DNA of 64,000 nt from Acridotheres tristis. Its lineage: Eukaryota; Chordata; Aves; Passeriformes; Sturnidae. Shown one piece after another: positions 1 through 13,604 of the stretch. Both the position numbers and the translations under genes were made by a program. The stretch spans positions 2,232,001-2,296,000 of the forward strand of contig CM072892.1 in the NCBI GenBank assembly GCA_037013685.1. The letters are read 5' to 3'. The notes below the pieces were generated by a model, which saw only the letters and a list, made by a program, of their open reading frames with translations, had not been told where the DNA came from and ran no database searches. Each line of letters starts with the position of its first letter. Position 1 is the stretch's first letter.

Positions 1-559
1 ACTCAGCCCAGGGCAGCCTGTTCCAGGTGAATCCAAAGCTGCAGCTCTGTCCCAGCCCTTCTCTAACCCTGCTTCCCCTCAGGGATCCAGCATCATCCAT
101 CTGGAGAACCAGGCCATAAAAACTGCATTTTAATAACATTTTAATTCCAGCATCTCTACAGCACAAAAGCCACCACCAGAAATCCACATTCACCAGCACC
201 AAACTGCTTCTAAGGCAAAAATTGGGATTTTTGGGTGGGATCAAGTGGGGCTTTGTGGCTTTAAAGGAGAAATGGGATGAACAGGACAGAAATATTCCAT
301 CAACCACTTCGATTAGCAAAATTAAAGGCTTGAGAAAATAGACATAAACATCTCTCACAATTTGAAGGCCTGGTCTAAACCCAGTGGGGTCAGTAAAGCC
401 AAAATATTTTCTGTGTGGCTTTAAGCCACTTGAATCCCATGATTCTTAAGCCACAGAATCCTGGGATCCTCCTCAAGCACGAGGGATTTCTGCTCCCTGT
501 CACCCCAGTAATGCAGAGTTTGTTGATGGGGAGAGCTGGGAGGGAAATTTGGGAGTTCC

Positions 560-760
560 TCAAGCCTTGGACTGGTGCAGGAGCCTGTGCTGGGCTCAGG
601 GAGGCCATGAAGGATTCCCAGGAAAACCTGGCACATCCACATGGGTTTTTATCACATCCAGGGATGGTGATCCCACTGCTGGCCTGGACAATCCCTTCCA
701 TGAAGAAATTTTCCCCAATATCCAATCTAAATCTCCCCTGAAGTAATTTGAGGCTGTTTC
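560..760 (-). mobile_element. Old CR1 fragment
   Basis: The plus strand shows the antisense CR1 order: a degraded 'summit' block, then a CCTTCCATGAAGAAATTTTCC-like stretch, then the 'ATATCCAATCTAAATCTCCC' block. It belongs to the older of the two CR1 types in the window (the one with the AAGTGCCACATCCAC block), although that block itself is eroded here. Confidence 0.55.
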
Positions 761-2612
761 CCTTTTTCTGTCACCTCAGAGATGAGACAGAGCCCAGCCT
801 GGCTCCTCCATGGCTCAGATTTTTGAGGGTATTTGGGAAGCTCCACAAATTTTGTGATAATTTTTACCAAACATCATTTCCCCTCCCCTTTAAGTGCTAA
901 ATAAGGCAACAGCCAGCACCTGGCTGCTAATTCCAGCCTATAAAAAGGGGTTTTTGTGCACTCACAGCAGTTCACCACGACCTTAAAATAGGACAGCTCT
1001 TTCAAGAGCTTTTCTTCCCTGAGATGACATTAACTATAATTTACATTTTAATTTTAAAACAGCTCCTAGAAAGCAATAACATCTCCACTTAACTGCCTTC
1101 CTCCTTTTTTTAGTGCTTGGGTGGAGAACAGATCTCAAGGCACTCAAACCTCCCCAGTGCCTGCCTGGGGTGAGTCCTGCTGGGAATGTCACAGGGGGGA
1201 CACGGATCCTCCTCACCCTGGGTGCCCTGTGCTTCCCCGTGGAGCTGCACACCCAGCTGGAAAGATCCCAGCTGGAAAAATGGCCAGGACAGACCCTGGC
1301 AAGGTTTGAATGTGCTGGATCCCACAACCAGAGCTTTTGGGGTTTTTTTTTGGGAGAGGAGGCTCAGGCTGGAGGCAGGAAAAGCAGAGTTTTGTGTCAG
1401 CACCACCAGGACCCTGATCCAACAGGGAACACCGAGTTCCACTGGAAAATCCTGACTGCAGCCTTGAAGAAGGAGCAGGATTTCACCTCTGGAGATGCAG
1501 TGCCATGGATAGAAACCCTTGGTGGGTGTTTCTTTCCTGTGTGATCTGCTCCCCTGGGAAACGTGGCAAATGCTGCCTGAACAGCCTGGAGAAATCATGG
1601 AGCATCCCATGGCCTGAAGGCTGGAAAAAGACTGGAACGGTCCATAAAGCTGTTGAGAGCTCCAGGAGGTGCACCCAGAGCTCAGAATGTGTTTGTGGTG
1701 GGCCGAGGAGAGATTTCTTCCTGGGACAACACTCCAGGGAAGCCTCTGTGCCCTCTGCACAAACCTGGAGGACAGAATCCCTCGGGAAAGACCCCACTGC
1801 TCCTCTGAAAATCCATGAGGACACACAGGGAGCTCTGTCCTGCAGGTGACCTGGCCCCAGTGCTCCTCCAGGTGTTGCTTTTTTAAAGGCCAGGTTCTCA
1901 GTTTTGAATCTGGCTGCAGTGGGAGGCTGGAGCAAGGCAGGGATGTCCCTTGGTGTCCTCACAAGCTCTGCAGTAATTAGTGCTGGCCCAGAGTCAGGCC
2001 TGGATTTGTGCCTGCCCCCATGGGATGTGTGTCAGCACAAAGCAGGGCAGCCCCAAAGCCAAGCTGACCCCAAATTCAGGCCAGAGATGGGAACCTGGGC
2101 TGGGAACTTGGGCTGTGTCCTGAGAATGTCTGTGCCCCTGTGCCAGGGCTTGGCTCTGTCCCCTGAGCCTCTCCTCCCTCCTCCTCCCTCCCACGGTGCC
2201 AGGGTGGCCAGCATCCCACTGGGCAGGAGCAGAGCCCATGGGCTCCAGGACTGCAGCTGCTGGAGGCACCAGCTTGGATCTGACAGGGCTCCCTGGCACT
2301 GTGAGCACTCCTCTCCGAGGCTGAGATGCTCTCCAGGACATGGCAGTGACAAAGTGGCCACCCACAGGACAGGCCTGCTGTGGGCAAGGGCGAAGTTCCC
2401 AGCACAAGTGGCAAAGCCAAACGTGTCCTGTGCTGGTGGGGACACCACCCAGGACAAAGCCCAGAGCCCTGCAGGACTCACCCTGGCCTCAATTCCACAA
2501 AAAGCACAGGCCAGGAGGTGACCTCAGCTCATCTGCAGGTGGAAATGGGCCCAGGGACATCTCAGGGTGGGTGTAAATCACTGCAGCTTCACCCACTCCA
2601 GGGGGAAGTTCA

Positions 2613-2840
2613 GGTGAGCTACAGGGAAGGAATTCCTGGCTGTGAGGGTGGGGAGGCTCTGGAATAGAATTCCCAGAGAAGCTGTGGTTGCCCCTGGATC
2701 CCTGGAATTGTCCAAGGCCAGGCTGGACAGGGTTGGAGCAGCCTGGCACAGTGGGAGGTGTCCCTGCCATGGCAGGGGTGGCACTGGGTGGATTTAATGT
2801 CCTTCCCAAGCCAAACCATTCCATGATTCCATGATTCTCA
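2613..2840 (+). mobile_element. CR1 LINE, 5'-truncated
   Basis: This copy shows the CR1 3' module on the plus strand: GGAAGGAATTCCTGG, then AGAGAAGCTGTGG, then CCTGGATCCCTGGAA, then AAGGCCAGGCTGGACAGG, ending in AAACCATTCCATGATTCCAT. The terminal 8-bp-type ATTCCATG repeat is the usual CR1 tail. Only about 225 bases remain, typical of 5' truncation. It is antisense to TRIM9 in intron 3. Confidence 0.85.
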
Positions 2841-3034
2841 CTGGAGCAGGCTCAGGTGCCACCTCTGCCAGGGCACCACAGAGCCCTTCCTGCCCTTCCT
2901 GCCCTTCCCTGGGCACGGGGAGCTGCAGGAGCTTCAGGGAGGGAGGATCCAGAGTCCAGTCACAAACCCAGGGGCTGTTTGGGGTTTTTAAGGACAAAGC
3001 CCAGCTGATAACGAGGGTGGATGGGGGTGGGATG

Positions 3035-3556
3035 GAGACCACAGGACAGGAACAAGCAGAGGGATCCAGATCCATGGATTCCATGGATAGGATGGAAACA
3101 AGGAGAGGGATGTGGATCCATGGATAGGACAGGAGGAAGCAGAGGGATCCAGATCCATGGATTCCATGGACAGAAACAGAGGGATGCAGATCCATGGACA
3201 GGACAGGAACAAGCAGTGGGGTGCAGATCCATGGATTCCATGGACAGGAACAAGCAGAGGGATGTGGATCCATGGACAGGACAGGAACAAGCAGAGGGAT
3301 GTGGATCCATGGATTCCATGGACAGGACAGGAGGAAGCAGAGGGATGTGGATCCATGGACAGGACAGGAACAAGCAGAGGGATGTGGATCCATGGACAGG
3401 ACAGGAGGAAGCAGTGGGATGTGGATCCATGGATTCCATGGACAGGACAGGAACAAGCAGTGGGATGTGGATCCATGGACAGGACAGGAGGAAGCAGTGG
3501 GATGTGGATCCATGGATTCCATGGACAGGACAGGAACAAGCAGAGGGATGTGGATC
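3035..3556. repeat. 37/46-bp minisatellite
   Basis: About a dozen units are built on GATGTGGATCCATGGACAGG followed by ACAGGAACAAGCAG or the variant ACAGGAGGAAGCAG. Short units are 37 bp; long units are 46 bp because of an extra 9 bp (ATTCCATGG). The long and short forms alternate in part of the array. The left end (3035-3190) is degenerate and the right end is homogeneous. Confidence 0.9.
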
Positions 3557-4476
3557 CACTCCTCCAGCCAAAGGCCTCTGTGGGTTGTGCTGAACAGGGA
3601 AATTGCTTTGCTTTGTGCTGCCTGGCTTTGTGAGAGTTTAATTAACCGTGCCCTGAAGGGGATGAGGGAGAGGGAGCCCACCAGGCACTGGGGGTCCCCT
3701 CTGTGCTGTGTTTGGGGCTGTGCTTTGCTGCAGTGAGCACTGAGGGTGGGCTCAGTCCCACAAAGCTCCATTGTCCCTCTCCCTGTGGAAATGTCCTGCC
3801 CATGGTCTGCATGCAGGGAGGACTGGTGGCCTTCCCCTTGTTTTAGGAATCCCTCTGGCAGCCTCCTGCATGGCCCAAAGCAAAGCCAAGAGTGAAGTTT
3901 CCAGGCAGAACACTGCAATGACCTCGGGAGAGGCACCCTGGAATCCTAAACGTGGGTGTGACAGCATCCCTCCATCACTGATGGCCCTTGTCCAACAGTT
4001 CTGCTCCCAGGTGAGATCTGGTCCTTGGCTTCCCTTCCCAGCCCCACATCAGCTGGAAAGACGTGCTGAGGTGACAGTGGGAATGACACAAACCCACAGC
4101 TCCCACGGGGCTGCACCTCTGCTCCCAACACCAAAAATCTCAGGGCCACCACCACCCTGAGGCCATGAAAGCAGAGTCAATCCTGCTCCTGGTGACAGCT
4201 AATGACACCAAGTGGCTCAGGAGTTCAGCAGAAGCACCCAGCATCCTGCAGGATCATTCCAGAAGCTTGGGAGCAACATGGGACACGAACAAAGTCATTT
4301 TCCATGCTGTACAATATAGTTCTGCTGACCTAAAGACTAGAAATGAACCCAACAATTCCTTGGGAACCACCCGGAGGAAGCAGCACTTTGTCAGGGACAT
4401 GCTATGGGTGCAGCAAGATGGAATTCACGTGGAAAAGGAGTGGCCTCCCCCCAAAAAACCAGCATCCCAGTCCTCA

Positions 4477-5213
<737 letters not shown>

Positions 5214-6273
5214 TCAGGCATCCCCCTGGATTGTGTGGGATTTGGGGCTGGGGATGGGCTGCAGCTCCAGCATCCCACCAAGGTGTGCCTGAGTGCAAGG
5301 AGAGAAAAGCAGATTTAACCATCAGCTCGGGTATCCTGGCTTTGGGAGGCAGATTTTCAGTGTCCACCTCCTCCAGAGGCTTCCCTGGGTGATCAGGGAC
5401 AAGCCACAATCCACCCTGGCTCTCACAGGGAGCCATTTGCTCCCTCCCCTGCATCTGTGCCCTCCAAAATCACCAAAATTTCTGTAGGATCTGACCCACG
5501 TGTGCTGGGAACACAGGTCAGGCTGAAAAATCACCCAAACCCTCCTGAAAGTGAAGGTTAAAGCAGGGCCTTCCTGCAAAATCCTGACTGCTCCTTGTCC
5601 CTCTGGAGTGGGAACACTCCCACAGCCCTGGCCCTGCTGGGCTGAGCAGCAGAACACAATAATAACAATCATTATGTTCATCAAAAGCTTTTTCATTTCC
5701 ATGGCACTTGCACTCACGGATCTTCCCAATCTCCCCCTTCTGCCCTGATTCCAGCAGCGTGTGGATTATCTCAAGAGCCAAATCACTCTCAGCAATTCCC
5801 CTCTGGGAGAGATTTTGCCTCTTTTGTGGGCTGCAAATTGGCTGCAAACACCCCCGTGGGTTTTGAGGGTTTTTAGGGGGTTCTTTCAGACACAGAAAGG
5901 AGATGGGAAAGTGGTTGATGGCCCCCAGATCTCCAAAAATCTCCTGTGTCCATCCTTCCAGGATGTGGGCACCGGGCTGGCAGCCCTTCCCAGGGATGGT
6001 GCTGTGCCCCCCTGGATGCCAGGGAGGGGAGCAGGGTTCTGCTGGGCAGAAATCAGAGCAAAACCCAGCACAGAGCTGTGGCAACCCTTTAATGGCCCAG
6101 AAAAATAATTGCCCAGAAAATGACCTCGCTGCTGCTTCCCAGGGAGACTTTAATTCACCCAAGTGCCTCCTGCATTCCCTTGGTAATTTATGGTGCCCCA
6201 GTCGTTGGGATGTGGAGCTAATCAGGGAATGCATCTCTAATAAAAATGGGATTGCTAAATCAGCTCAGCAGGT

Positions 6274-6527
6274 CATCCCATCCCATCCCATCCCATCCCA
6301 TCCCATCCCATCCCATCCCATCCCATCCCATCCCATCATCCCATCCCATTATCCCATCCCATCCCATCCCATCCCATCCCATCCCATCCCATCCCATCCC
6401 ATCCCATCCCATCCCATTATCCCATCCCATCCCATTATCCCATCCCATCCCATCCCATCCCATCCCATCCCATCCCATTATCCCATCCCATCCCATCCCA
6501 TCCCATCCCATTATCCCATCCCATCCC
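6274..6527. repeat. (CCCAT)n microsatellite, G-rich on the TRIM9 transcript strand
   Basis: About fifty CCCAT pentamers are broken by a few ATT or ATC inserts. On the minus strand, and so in the TRIM9 pre-mRNA, this is (ATGGG)n: many G3 tracts with 2-base spacers. It lies 1.1 kb before exon 2 in transcript order. Confidence 0.95.
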
Positions 6528-7144
6528 TCCTCCCTCCCCAGCCAAGGTCAGAGCCCAGCCCAGCCTTTTCCAAAGCCCCATCACCCTCCTCAGCCCTCCA
6601 GGATTTGGGAAGGTGCCCCAAGCCCAGCAAGGTGTTTTGCTGAGAGCTGTGATGATGACACAGGCAATTAATGGAAAAAAACCAGCAGGGGTTGGTTGTG
6701 TTTACAAGCTGCTCATTAAAATTGCAGCATGTTGGGTTGGTTGGTTGTTTTTTTTTTCCTTTAAAGTCTTTAGAAGGCTTTTTTTTTTTTATTTCCCCCA
6801 TTAACATGCATTTCATAAAGGGCATCTTTAGATCAACATAATTCTTTGAGGCTTTTCCTGATGGGAAAGCTTTTGAAAAGTGGGCTTAATATTTCCTAAG
6901 AGCCCTGTGGTGCCTGTGTGTGCTGTCCACTGAAATTCCTTCACCCCCAGGCACCCCCAGGCTCACAGCACAAAGGCTCCCATGGGGCAACAACCTCGGA
7001 TTCTCCACAAAAAAATGGTCCAAGAGTTCAGAGCATCCCTGCCTGTGGCCTCACTGCATCCCTTTCTCAGCTCAGCCCTTCCCTCTGCTCCAGCTACTCT
7101 TGATGCCTCCAGGGCAAGAGAGTGAGGGGCATTATCGAGTCTGG

Positions 7145-7540
7145 AAAGTGTATATTTTAATTATATAAGTGTATATTTTAATTCTATAAATTTATATTTT
7201 AATTATATAAGTGTATATTTTAATTCTACAAGTGCATATTTTAATTTTATAATGACATTTATATTATATAACATATATAATATATAATATTATATATAAT
7301 TACACTATATGTTATATAAAGGATATATGTATAATATAATTATAATATTATAGTATTTGTATATAATATAATGTATTATACATTATATATACTATATTAT
7401 ATATTATATACACTATATAGTATATTACATATACTATATTATATATTATAGAGTATACAGTATATAGCATCTAATACATATTACATATAACATATCATAG
7501 CAATATTATTATATATAATACACAAGAATTTTATAATTAC
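7145..7540. repeat. AT-rich block with 25-bp-like repeats and TATA-type palindromes
   Basis: At 7145-7250 a unit like GTATATTTTAATTATATAA recurs about four times. 7250-7540 is almost pure A/T with many ATATAT palindromes and very few G or C. It could unwind or form cruciforms, or act as a scaffold attachment region. Confidence 0.7.
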
Positions 7541-8619
7541 ATTTGAAATTTATAATTTTAAGGCCAGTTCCCACAAATGGGTGGGCACAGGTTGTTCACT
7601 GGGCACAGCAGCTCCAAGGTTTAATTTTTCACCAGCAGGAGTTTTGTTCCCCTCTCATGCTGAGGCTTTCCCAGCATGAAATTTTCCCATTCCCCATTGT
7701 CCTGTCACCCCATCCCTTGTGCAAATCCCTCTTGGAGCTCCTTTAGGCATTGGAAAACAATTATTAAAATAGAGCTAAAATATTAACAATAATTAATTGT
7801 TAAAAATATTAATAAGAGCTGTTAATATTTCTGACACACGCTGGAAGGATTTCTCCTCCCTGCAACAACCTGGGATGCTGCACTTTGAATCTCGGTGTGA
7901 CCAAAAAAAAAAAAAAAATCCTTGTGGCTTTTTAGGGTCGGGAATTCTGCTTGGGGACATCATCCATGGGGTCATCCATGGGCCTGGCAGCTCCCTGTGC
8001 TGAACCCTCAACCAGCACGGGCAGGGAAATTAATGAGTGTGAAATGAAGAAAATCTCATTTACTGGTGCTTTAAAATCAAGGGGATTTTTTGGATTTTTT
8101 TTCTTTGCGGAAATCTGTTTTTTTTTTTTTTCGATGCTCTTGCTCCAAGGCAGTAAGAAGAGCCCTCTGTGATTCACATCAGCATTAATGGGAGCTAAGC
8201 ATTTAAATCTCTCTGTCCCCAGAGCACTTAGGAGAGAATCTGTCCTGTCTTTGTGCTCACTAACAGCTCCATCACCCTCCTCCTTCCCAGGCTGACAAAG
8301 GCATTTCTGTCACTCTCATTCTCCCTTGTCCCAGCACAGGGATGAGAGCAGAAGGCTGGAGGCTCAGGAGAGCTGGGCAGGCTCCAAAACCAGAGAATTT
8401 AACTCAGCATCATCAGAACTGCTCTGGTTTTCCTCCTGCAGCATCCAGCTGCCAGTGATGGAGCCCCATCCTCGCTGCCTTTAGGTGAGGAGGGAGCTGG
8501 GTTTGTTATTTTTGGGGGGCACTGGGGGCTGGATGGGGAGTGTTGGGCACCAGCAGGGGTGAGGAAATTGGTCTCATTTCAAACCCCAGCTCGTGTGCAG
8601 GCTCTGGCACTGGGCAGGA

Positions 8620-9000
8620 TCAGAAAATCACAGAATTCAAGTTGGAAAAACCCTCTGAGATCATGGAGTCTAAATATTCCCCCAGCACTGCCAAAGCCAC
8701 CACTGTCCCATGTCCCCAAGTGCCACATCCACAGGGCTTTTAAATCCCTCCAGGAATGGAGAGTCCAGCACTGTCCTGAGCAGCTGTGCCAGGGCTGGAC
8801 AACCCTTTCCAGGAAGGAATTTTCCCCAATATTCAACCTAAACTCCCCTGGCCCAGCCCGAGGCCGTTCCCTCTCCTCCTGTCCCTGTTCCCTGTTCCCA
8901 GATCCCAAATCCCCCCGGCTGTCCCCTCCTGGCAGGGAGTTGTGCAGAGCCACAAGGTCCCCCCTGAGCCTCCTTTTCTCCAGGCTGAGCCCCTTCCCAG
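8620..9000 (-). mobile_element. CR1 LINE fragment, older type
   Basis: The plus strand reads a CR1 antisense series: AGTTGGAAAAACCC, AAGTGCCACATCCAC, AAATCCCTCCAGG, TGGACAACCCTTTCC, GAGGCCGTTCCCTCTCC, then a TTTTCTCCAGGCTGAGCCCC block. The last 140 bases are nearly identical to the CR1 copy at 31560-31900. Confidence 0.8.
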
Positions 9001-9226
9001 CTCCCTCAGGAATTCTCCATTCCCTTCCCCGCTCCCTCAGGAATTCTCCATTCCCTTCCCAGCCCCCTCAGGAATTCTCCATTCCCTTCCCAGCTCCCTC
9101 AGGAATTCTCCATTCCCTTCCCAGCTCCCTCAGGAATTCTCCATTCCCTTCCCAGCTTCCTCAGGAATTCTCCAGCCCCTTCCCAGCTCCCTCAGGAATT
9201 CTCCAGCCCTTTCCCAGCTCCATTCC
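9000..9226. repeat. 31-bp tandem array, 7 units, at the 5' edge of a CR1
   Basis: AATTCTCC recurs at 9011, 9042, 9073, 9104, 9135, 9166 and 9197, an exact 31-bp period. The unit core is CAGCTCCCTCAGGAATTCTC. The array continues directly from the CR1 at 8620-9000 and appears to have grown from that element's CCCAGCTCCCTCAG segment. Confidence 0.92.
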
Positions 9227-10024
9227 CTTCCCTGGACACTCTCCAGCCCCTCAGTGTCCTTTTCATGAGGGGCTCAGGATTGTCCCCAGTGCCAGCACAG
9301 GGGACAGTCCCTGCCCTGGTACCAGCCCTTGGTGCCTTTGTCCTTCTTGCCCACCTGGGCTCACGTTCAGCTGCTGTCAACCAGCACCAAACTCACCAAA
9401 ACTCACCCCAAAAGAGCTCCTGGCATCACACCAGTACCTGCTGTGACCCCCCCAAACATTGCAACCATCCCCTGCCTCTTCTCTCCTGCCACCCAGGTCA
9501 CCTCTTCCACCAGAGCATCCCCATGGAATAAAAGAGGAGAGGAATGGCATGGCACGGAAAAGAGCTGCTCCCAGCTGTTCTGCTCCTGCCCTCCAAAGCA
9601 GGAGGAGCTGTCACAGATGCTGGAGTTGAATTCATGCAAGTTTTTCTTTTAATTAAAGTACAGGACCTGCAGCCTTTGAATCTTGAGGCCAGCCCTCCGT
9701 ACGTGATGCCTGACTAATTAAAATGGGATGTTTAATTAAAACTTGCATTCAGTCAGGAAGTTGATGAAGCTAAACTGCTGCTAATTGGCTTTTGGCTCCA
9801 GTCATGAGTGCCTGACTTTTGGATTCCAGGCTGCCTCTGGAAAGAAACCTGGAGCTGCCAGGTTCCCATTTCAAACCCCAAACCCAAAGTGCTGCCTGCA
9901 CTTCAGGATTTTGTTAAAGCCACTCATTTCTTTGATAGTGTTGATAAAACAACAGCAAAAAGCAAAAACCACTTCCAATCCCTCAGAGCTTGGAGGCTTC
10001 ATCAGCTCAGCCCAGGTGGTTTTC

Positions 10025-10600
10025 TGTTGGATCCCAGAATCCTGGGAATTTTGATCTTTCTGTGCTGTCAGGCACTGCCCCCCTGCAGAACACTGCTTTG
10101 GAGCTGAGCCCTTGGACAAGGCTCCAAATTTGGGGGATGGAGTTAAAATCCCGGGTGTGCAGTGAAATAGAAGTGTGTGATTGCACATGGGGAAGGGTTT
10201 GGGATTTGGGGTTTTAGAATATAGGAATGGGTGTGGGACAGGATGGAGGATTTGGGGTGGTGTCTCTTTCTGGGCTCATCTTCCTTCTTCTCCATGGTTT
10301 CAGGCAGCAGTTTCTGGTTGGTCACTCAGTGTCACACTGAGGGTCATGGGAATTCAGTTATTGGGTTAAAAGGATAAATAATAGAGGTGTTAATTCTCTA
10401 TTGGACTGTTTAGCTTTAAGAGACCTTGTAGCAGCTGCATCTTCCTCCATTTTCCTCACTTCTAGCAGGTGCTAGAAGTGCTGCTGAACTTTCTGTACTT
10501 TAGATAAGATTTGATAAACCAAGCTCCAAACATGAGAAAATCCATTTCCTTTGTGTATTTTTTAATCCTGGCTCTGAGCGAGAGCAGAAGAGACTGAGAC
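10025..10600 (+). mobile_element. Dispersed repeat copy A, probable solo LTR
   Basis: This is one of three related copies of about 570 bp (others at 16603 and 27373). Shared blocks include CTGTGCTGTCAGGCACTGCC, GTGTGCAGTGAAATAGAAGT, CATGGTTTCAG, TTAATTCTCTATTGGACTGT, CTCCATTTT and a late GATTTGATAAACC polyadenylation-like block. Length, internal layout and lack of coding sequence suggest a solo LTR of an endogenous retrovirus; the family is not assigned. Confidence 0.7.
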
Positions 10601-11935
10601 AAACCACTCATTAAGTGATGCAAAACTCCCTCACCACTGTTAAGAGTTTTTATTTAATCCCACCACAGTCACTGTTCATTGGGGTGAAATCTCACACGTG
10701 GACATCACTGCAAATGTCCTGCAGCGAGGAGCTGGGGGTGCTTGGCTGGATTTGGGGAGATGCCCAGAAACAGCTCCTGGGATGTCCCTGAGAAGTGGAG
10801 AGAAGCTCTGGACCACAGGAGCCTGGGTGGCACCAGGATGCTCAGCCAACATGTGGCTAAACCCTTTCTGGGCTCCAGAAATGTGGGTTTTTTTTCTTCT
10901 TTAGGATGCCCCGCACTCCCTGTGAGGTGCTGCTGGGAAAAGGCAGGCAGAGCTGAAGCCCCCCAGCCCCCAAGTGCTGTCCCTGGGGTGCACAGATGGC
11001 CCCAGCCTGGCTTTGTTCAGGCACACACAAGGGCACTGTATTCCCTCAGCAGGCAGAACTGATTCAAAAGCTCCAGCCTGGAAATAAAACAAGGATAGAT
11101 TCTTTTCAAGCATGACCTTACTAAAAGCCTTTCAGTGCTTCCCATGTGGGATTCCCCAGCCCCTGGGCAGGCACAGGGCTCTGCCTGCTCCCAGCCTTGC
11201 TGGATTCCTGCTGGATTTAGGGTTTTGTTCAGCCTGGTCACGGTGGCAATCCTGCAGCAGTGGCAGTGCCTGTCATCCATCTGTACTTGCCCAGCTGGCT
11301 GCACAGAGCCCCTCACCCAACACCCTGACCAAGCCCCAGGTTTGGGGGTCCTCCCTGAAAGGAGATTTATAATGTTTTAAAAATTATTTGGGGATGCTGC
11401 TGGAAGCAGGAGATTTAGGGTAAAAACCAGCAATTCTTCTCTTGGCATGGATTCTAAGGCACATAATAGTTATGTCAGAGCTGTGAAAGAACAAGTCTGG
11501 CTTCCAGACCTCCTGTTGGGAGCCATGTGGAAGAAAGCCTGGCTGGAATGCCTGGGATGCTGCAGGGACAGGTCACACACTGAAATGGAACAGCAAAGTG
11601 TTTTTGTTCCTGCTGGGAATCCTTGTGCTCACCTGAACCTGCCATTCCCTGGCAGCCTGCAGGGATTCCTCAGCAGGATTTGGGAGAACCACCCACCCCC
11701 TCCCAAAATTCCAGCATCCCATTGCTCTTTGATCCCATTTCTTCGAGGGGGCAAACCAGGCATGCAGAACTTCCCCAGCAGAAAACACAAACCCAAGTGG
11801 CCTGAGAGATCAGAGCCTTCCAAAACCACGGAGACACCAGGTGGAGTCAGCAGATTCCACCAGAGCTGCAGTGACCCTCCACACCTCAGTGGGATCACCT
11901 CAGTGGGCTGCTCCAGGATGATTCCTTGCAATCTG

Positions 11936-11990
11936 ATGAATCCCAGAATCATTAAAGAGACTCCAGGATCATCAAGTCCAACCTTCCAGG
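11936..11990 (-). mobile_element. CR1 3' end fragment
   Basis: Only the terminal portion survives: CCCAGAATCATTAAAG, then GGATCATCAAGTCCAACC. The second block is typical of the older CR1 type. Confidence 0.5.
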
Positions 11991-12697
11991 TTGGCTGAAG
12001 CTGACCAAGGCCAGTTTTACCCCATGTGGATCATTCATGTGATTTTCTTGGCTGTCTCTGATACTTGGACTGAACAAATCCCAGAGTTATGGCATGTCCT
12101 GGGCTGCTCCTGACTGTGAGGATGCATTAAAGATTCTCTGTCCTTACTTTGATATGGGATCTAGTCTTTGCTTTGATTTTTTAGGGAGAAGAAATGTAAG
12201 CACCTCGCAACAACCCTTTGATTTTGCCCAATTAACTCCTGGTTTGCTTCATTAAGGATGAACAGAAAATGATCTTAGCTTTTCCCTGCCAGCACCTGAC
12301 ATGGCTCCCTTTGAAAGCACACACAGAGCTGCAGGATCTATTACAGGGATGCTGAGAAAAACTCAGCCAGGAGCTGCTGCTCTCCCACAGCTACAGAGAG
12401 GGGCAAACGAGGTAAGGACAGAAATTAAAAACTCCAAATATCCATTTGTGGAGTGAGTTGGTGATGAAGTTTACTCTCTGCTGGTTGTGTCCCTGAGAGG
12501 AAGTGCTGCAGCCCTGCACACGGACATCAGGGTGGAAAATCAGGACAGGAGAAACCCAAATCCATGCTGAGTCTGGCTCTTTTGGGGATCTGAGTCCGAC
12601 TTTTTTGGGGATCTGAGTGCTGGCAAGAAGAACCCCAACTTTGCTAGGGGCTGGTTCTTGGGTCCTGGGACCCTGCAGGGCTGAGAGGAGTTAAATA

Positions 12698-13145
12698 TCA
12701 GAGAGTCATGGAATGGTTGGGATTGGAAAGGACCTTAAAACTCATCCAGTGCCACCCCTGCCATGGCAGGGACACCTTCCACTGTCCCAGGCTGCTCCAA
12801 GCCCTGTCCAGCCTGGCCTTGGACACTGCCAGGGATCCAGGGGCAGCCACAGCTGCTCTGGGCACCCTGTGCCAGGGCCTGCCCACCCTCCCAGCCAGGA
12901 ATTCCCAATTCCCAATATCCCAATATCCATCCCTGCCCTCTGGCAGTGGGAGCCATTCCCTGTGTCCTGTCCCTCCATCCCTTGTCCCCAGTCCCTCTCC
13001 AGCTCTCCTGGAGCCCCTTTAGGCCATGGAAGAGGCTCTGAGTTCTCCCTGGATCCTTCTCCTCTCCAGGTGAACATTCCCAGCTCTCCCAGCCTGGCTC
13101 CAGAAGGGTCCCAGCCCTTGGAGCAGCTCCAGGGGCTCCTCTGGA
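12698..13145 (-). mobile_element. CR1 LINE, about 450 bp
   Basis: This is one of the longer copies. In CR1 sense (minus strand) it runs from CAAGGGCTGG-type sequence through the GAGAGGAGAAGGATCC block, the AGGAGAGCTGGAGAGGGACT block and the GGCAGCCACAGC complement to the tail at 12700-12740 (plus-strand AGTCATGGAATGGTTGGGAT). It is collinear with TRIM9. Confidence 0.88.
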
Positions 13146-13604
13146 ATCTCTGATCCTCCTGATCCAGTTTTCTTGTTCAGCCTCCTCCACTGCCCCATTT
13201 TTAATTCCAAATCTCCTGCAGAGGCAGCTCCTTCTCTGCTGTGCCCTGGGATGTCCCTGGAGATGACAGACTGGGATTTTTTGTGTGAGCCACTCCACTG
13301 GCCCAGTGGCCACCTGAGCCAGAGGTGCTGCACCACTGGACTTGGACTCTCTAGAGGGAGAGATGTGAGCTCTGCACCTCAGAAACCAAGGGAAGGCTTG
13401 GAGCTGACCCCGGAGCTCAGGACACCAGCTGAAGGCTTTAATACCTATTAAATTCTGTTTAATACCTATTCCCTTATGTCTGCTGCACCGTGGTGAGGGG
13501 AATCCAGAGCTCTGAGGCTTAGGAGGGAAGGGAAAATGCCACAAGGAGCAGGGATCAGCTGTGGGGGGGATTAGCTGCTAAGCAGCCTGCTCAGGAAATG
13601 CAGC

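Noticed and set aside
2794..3936. A 380-codon minus-strand open frame with repeating residues
   Set aside because: It is produced by stop-free minisatellite units and extends into unrelated sequence; no family matches.
9000..9226. CRISPR-like array (31-bp period, seven units)
   Set aside because: Units are contiguous with no spacers, and the context is a CR1 in a bird intron.
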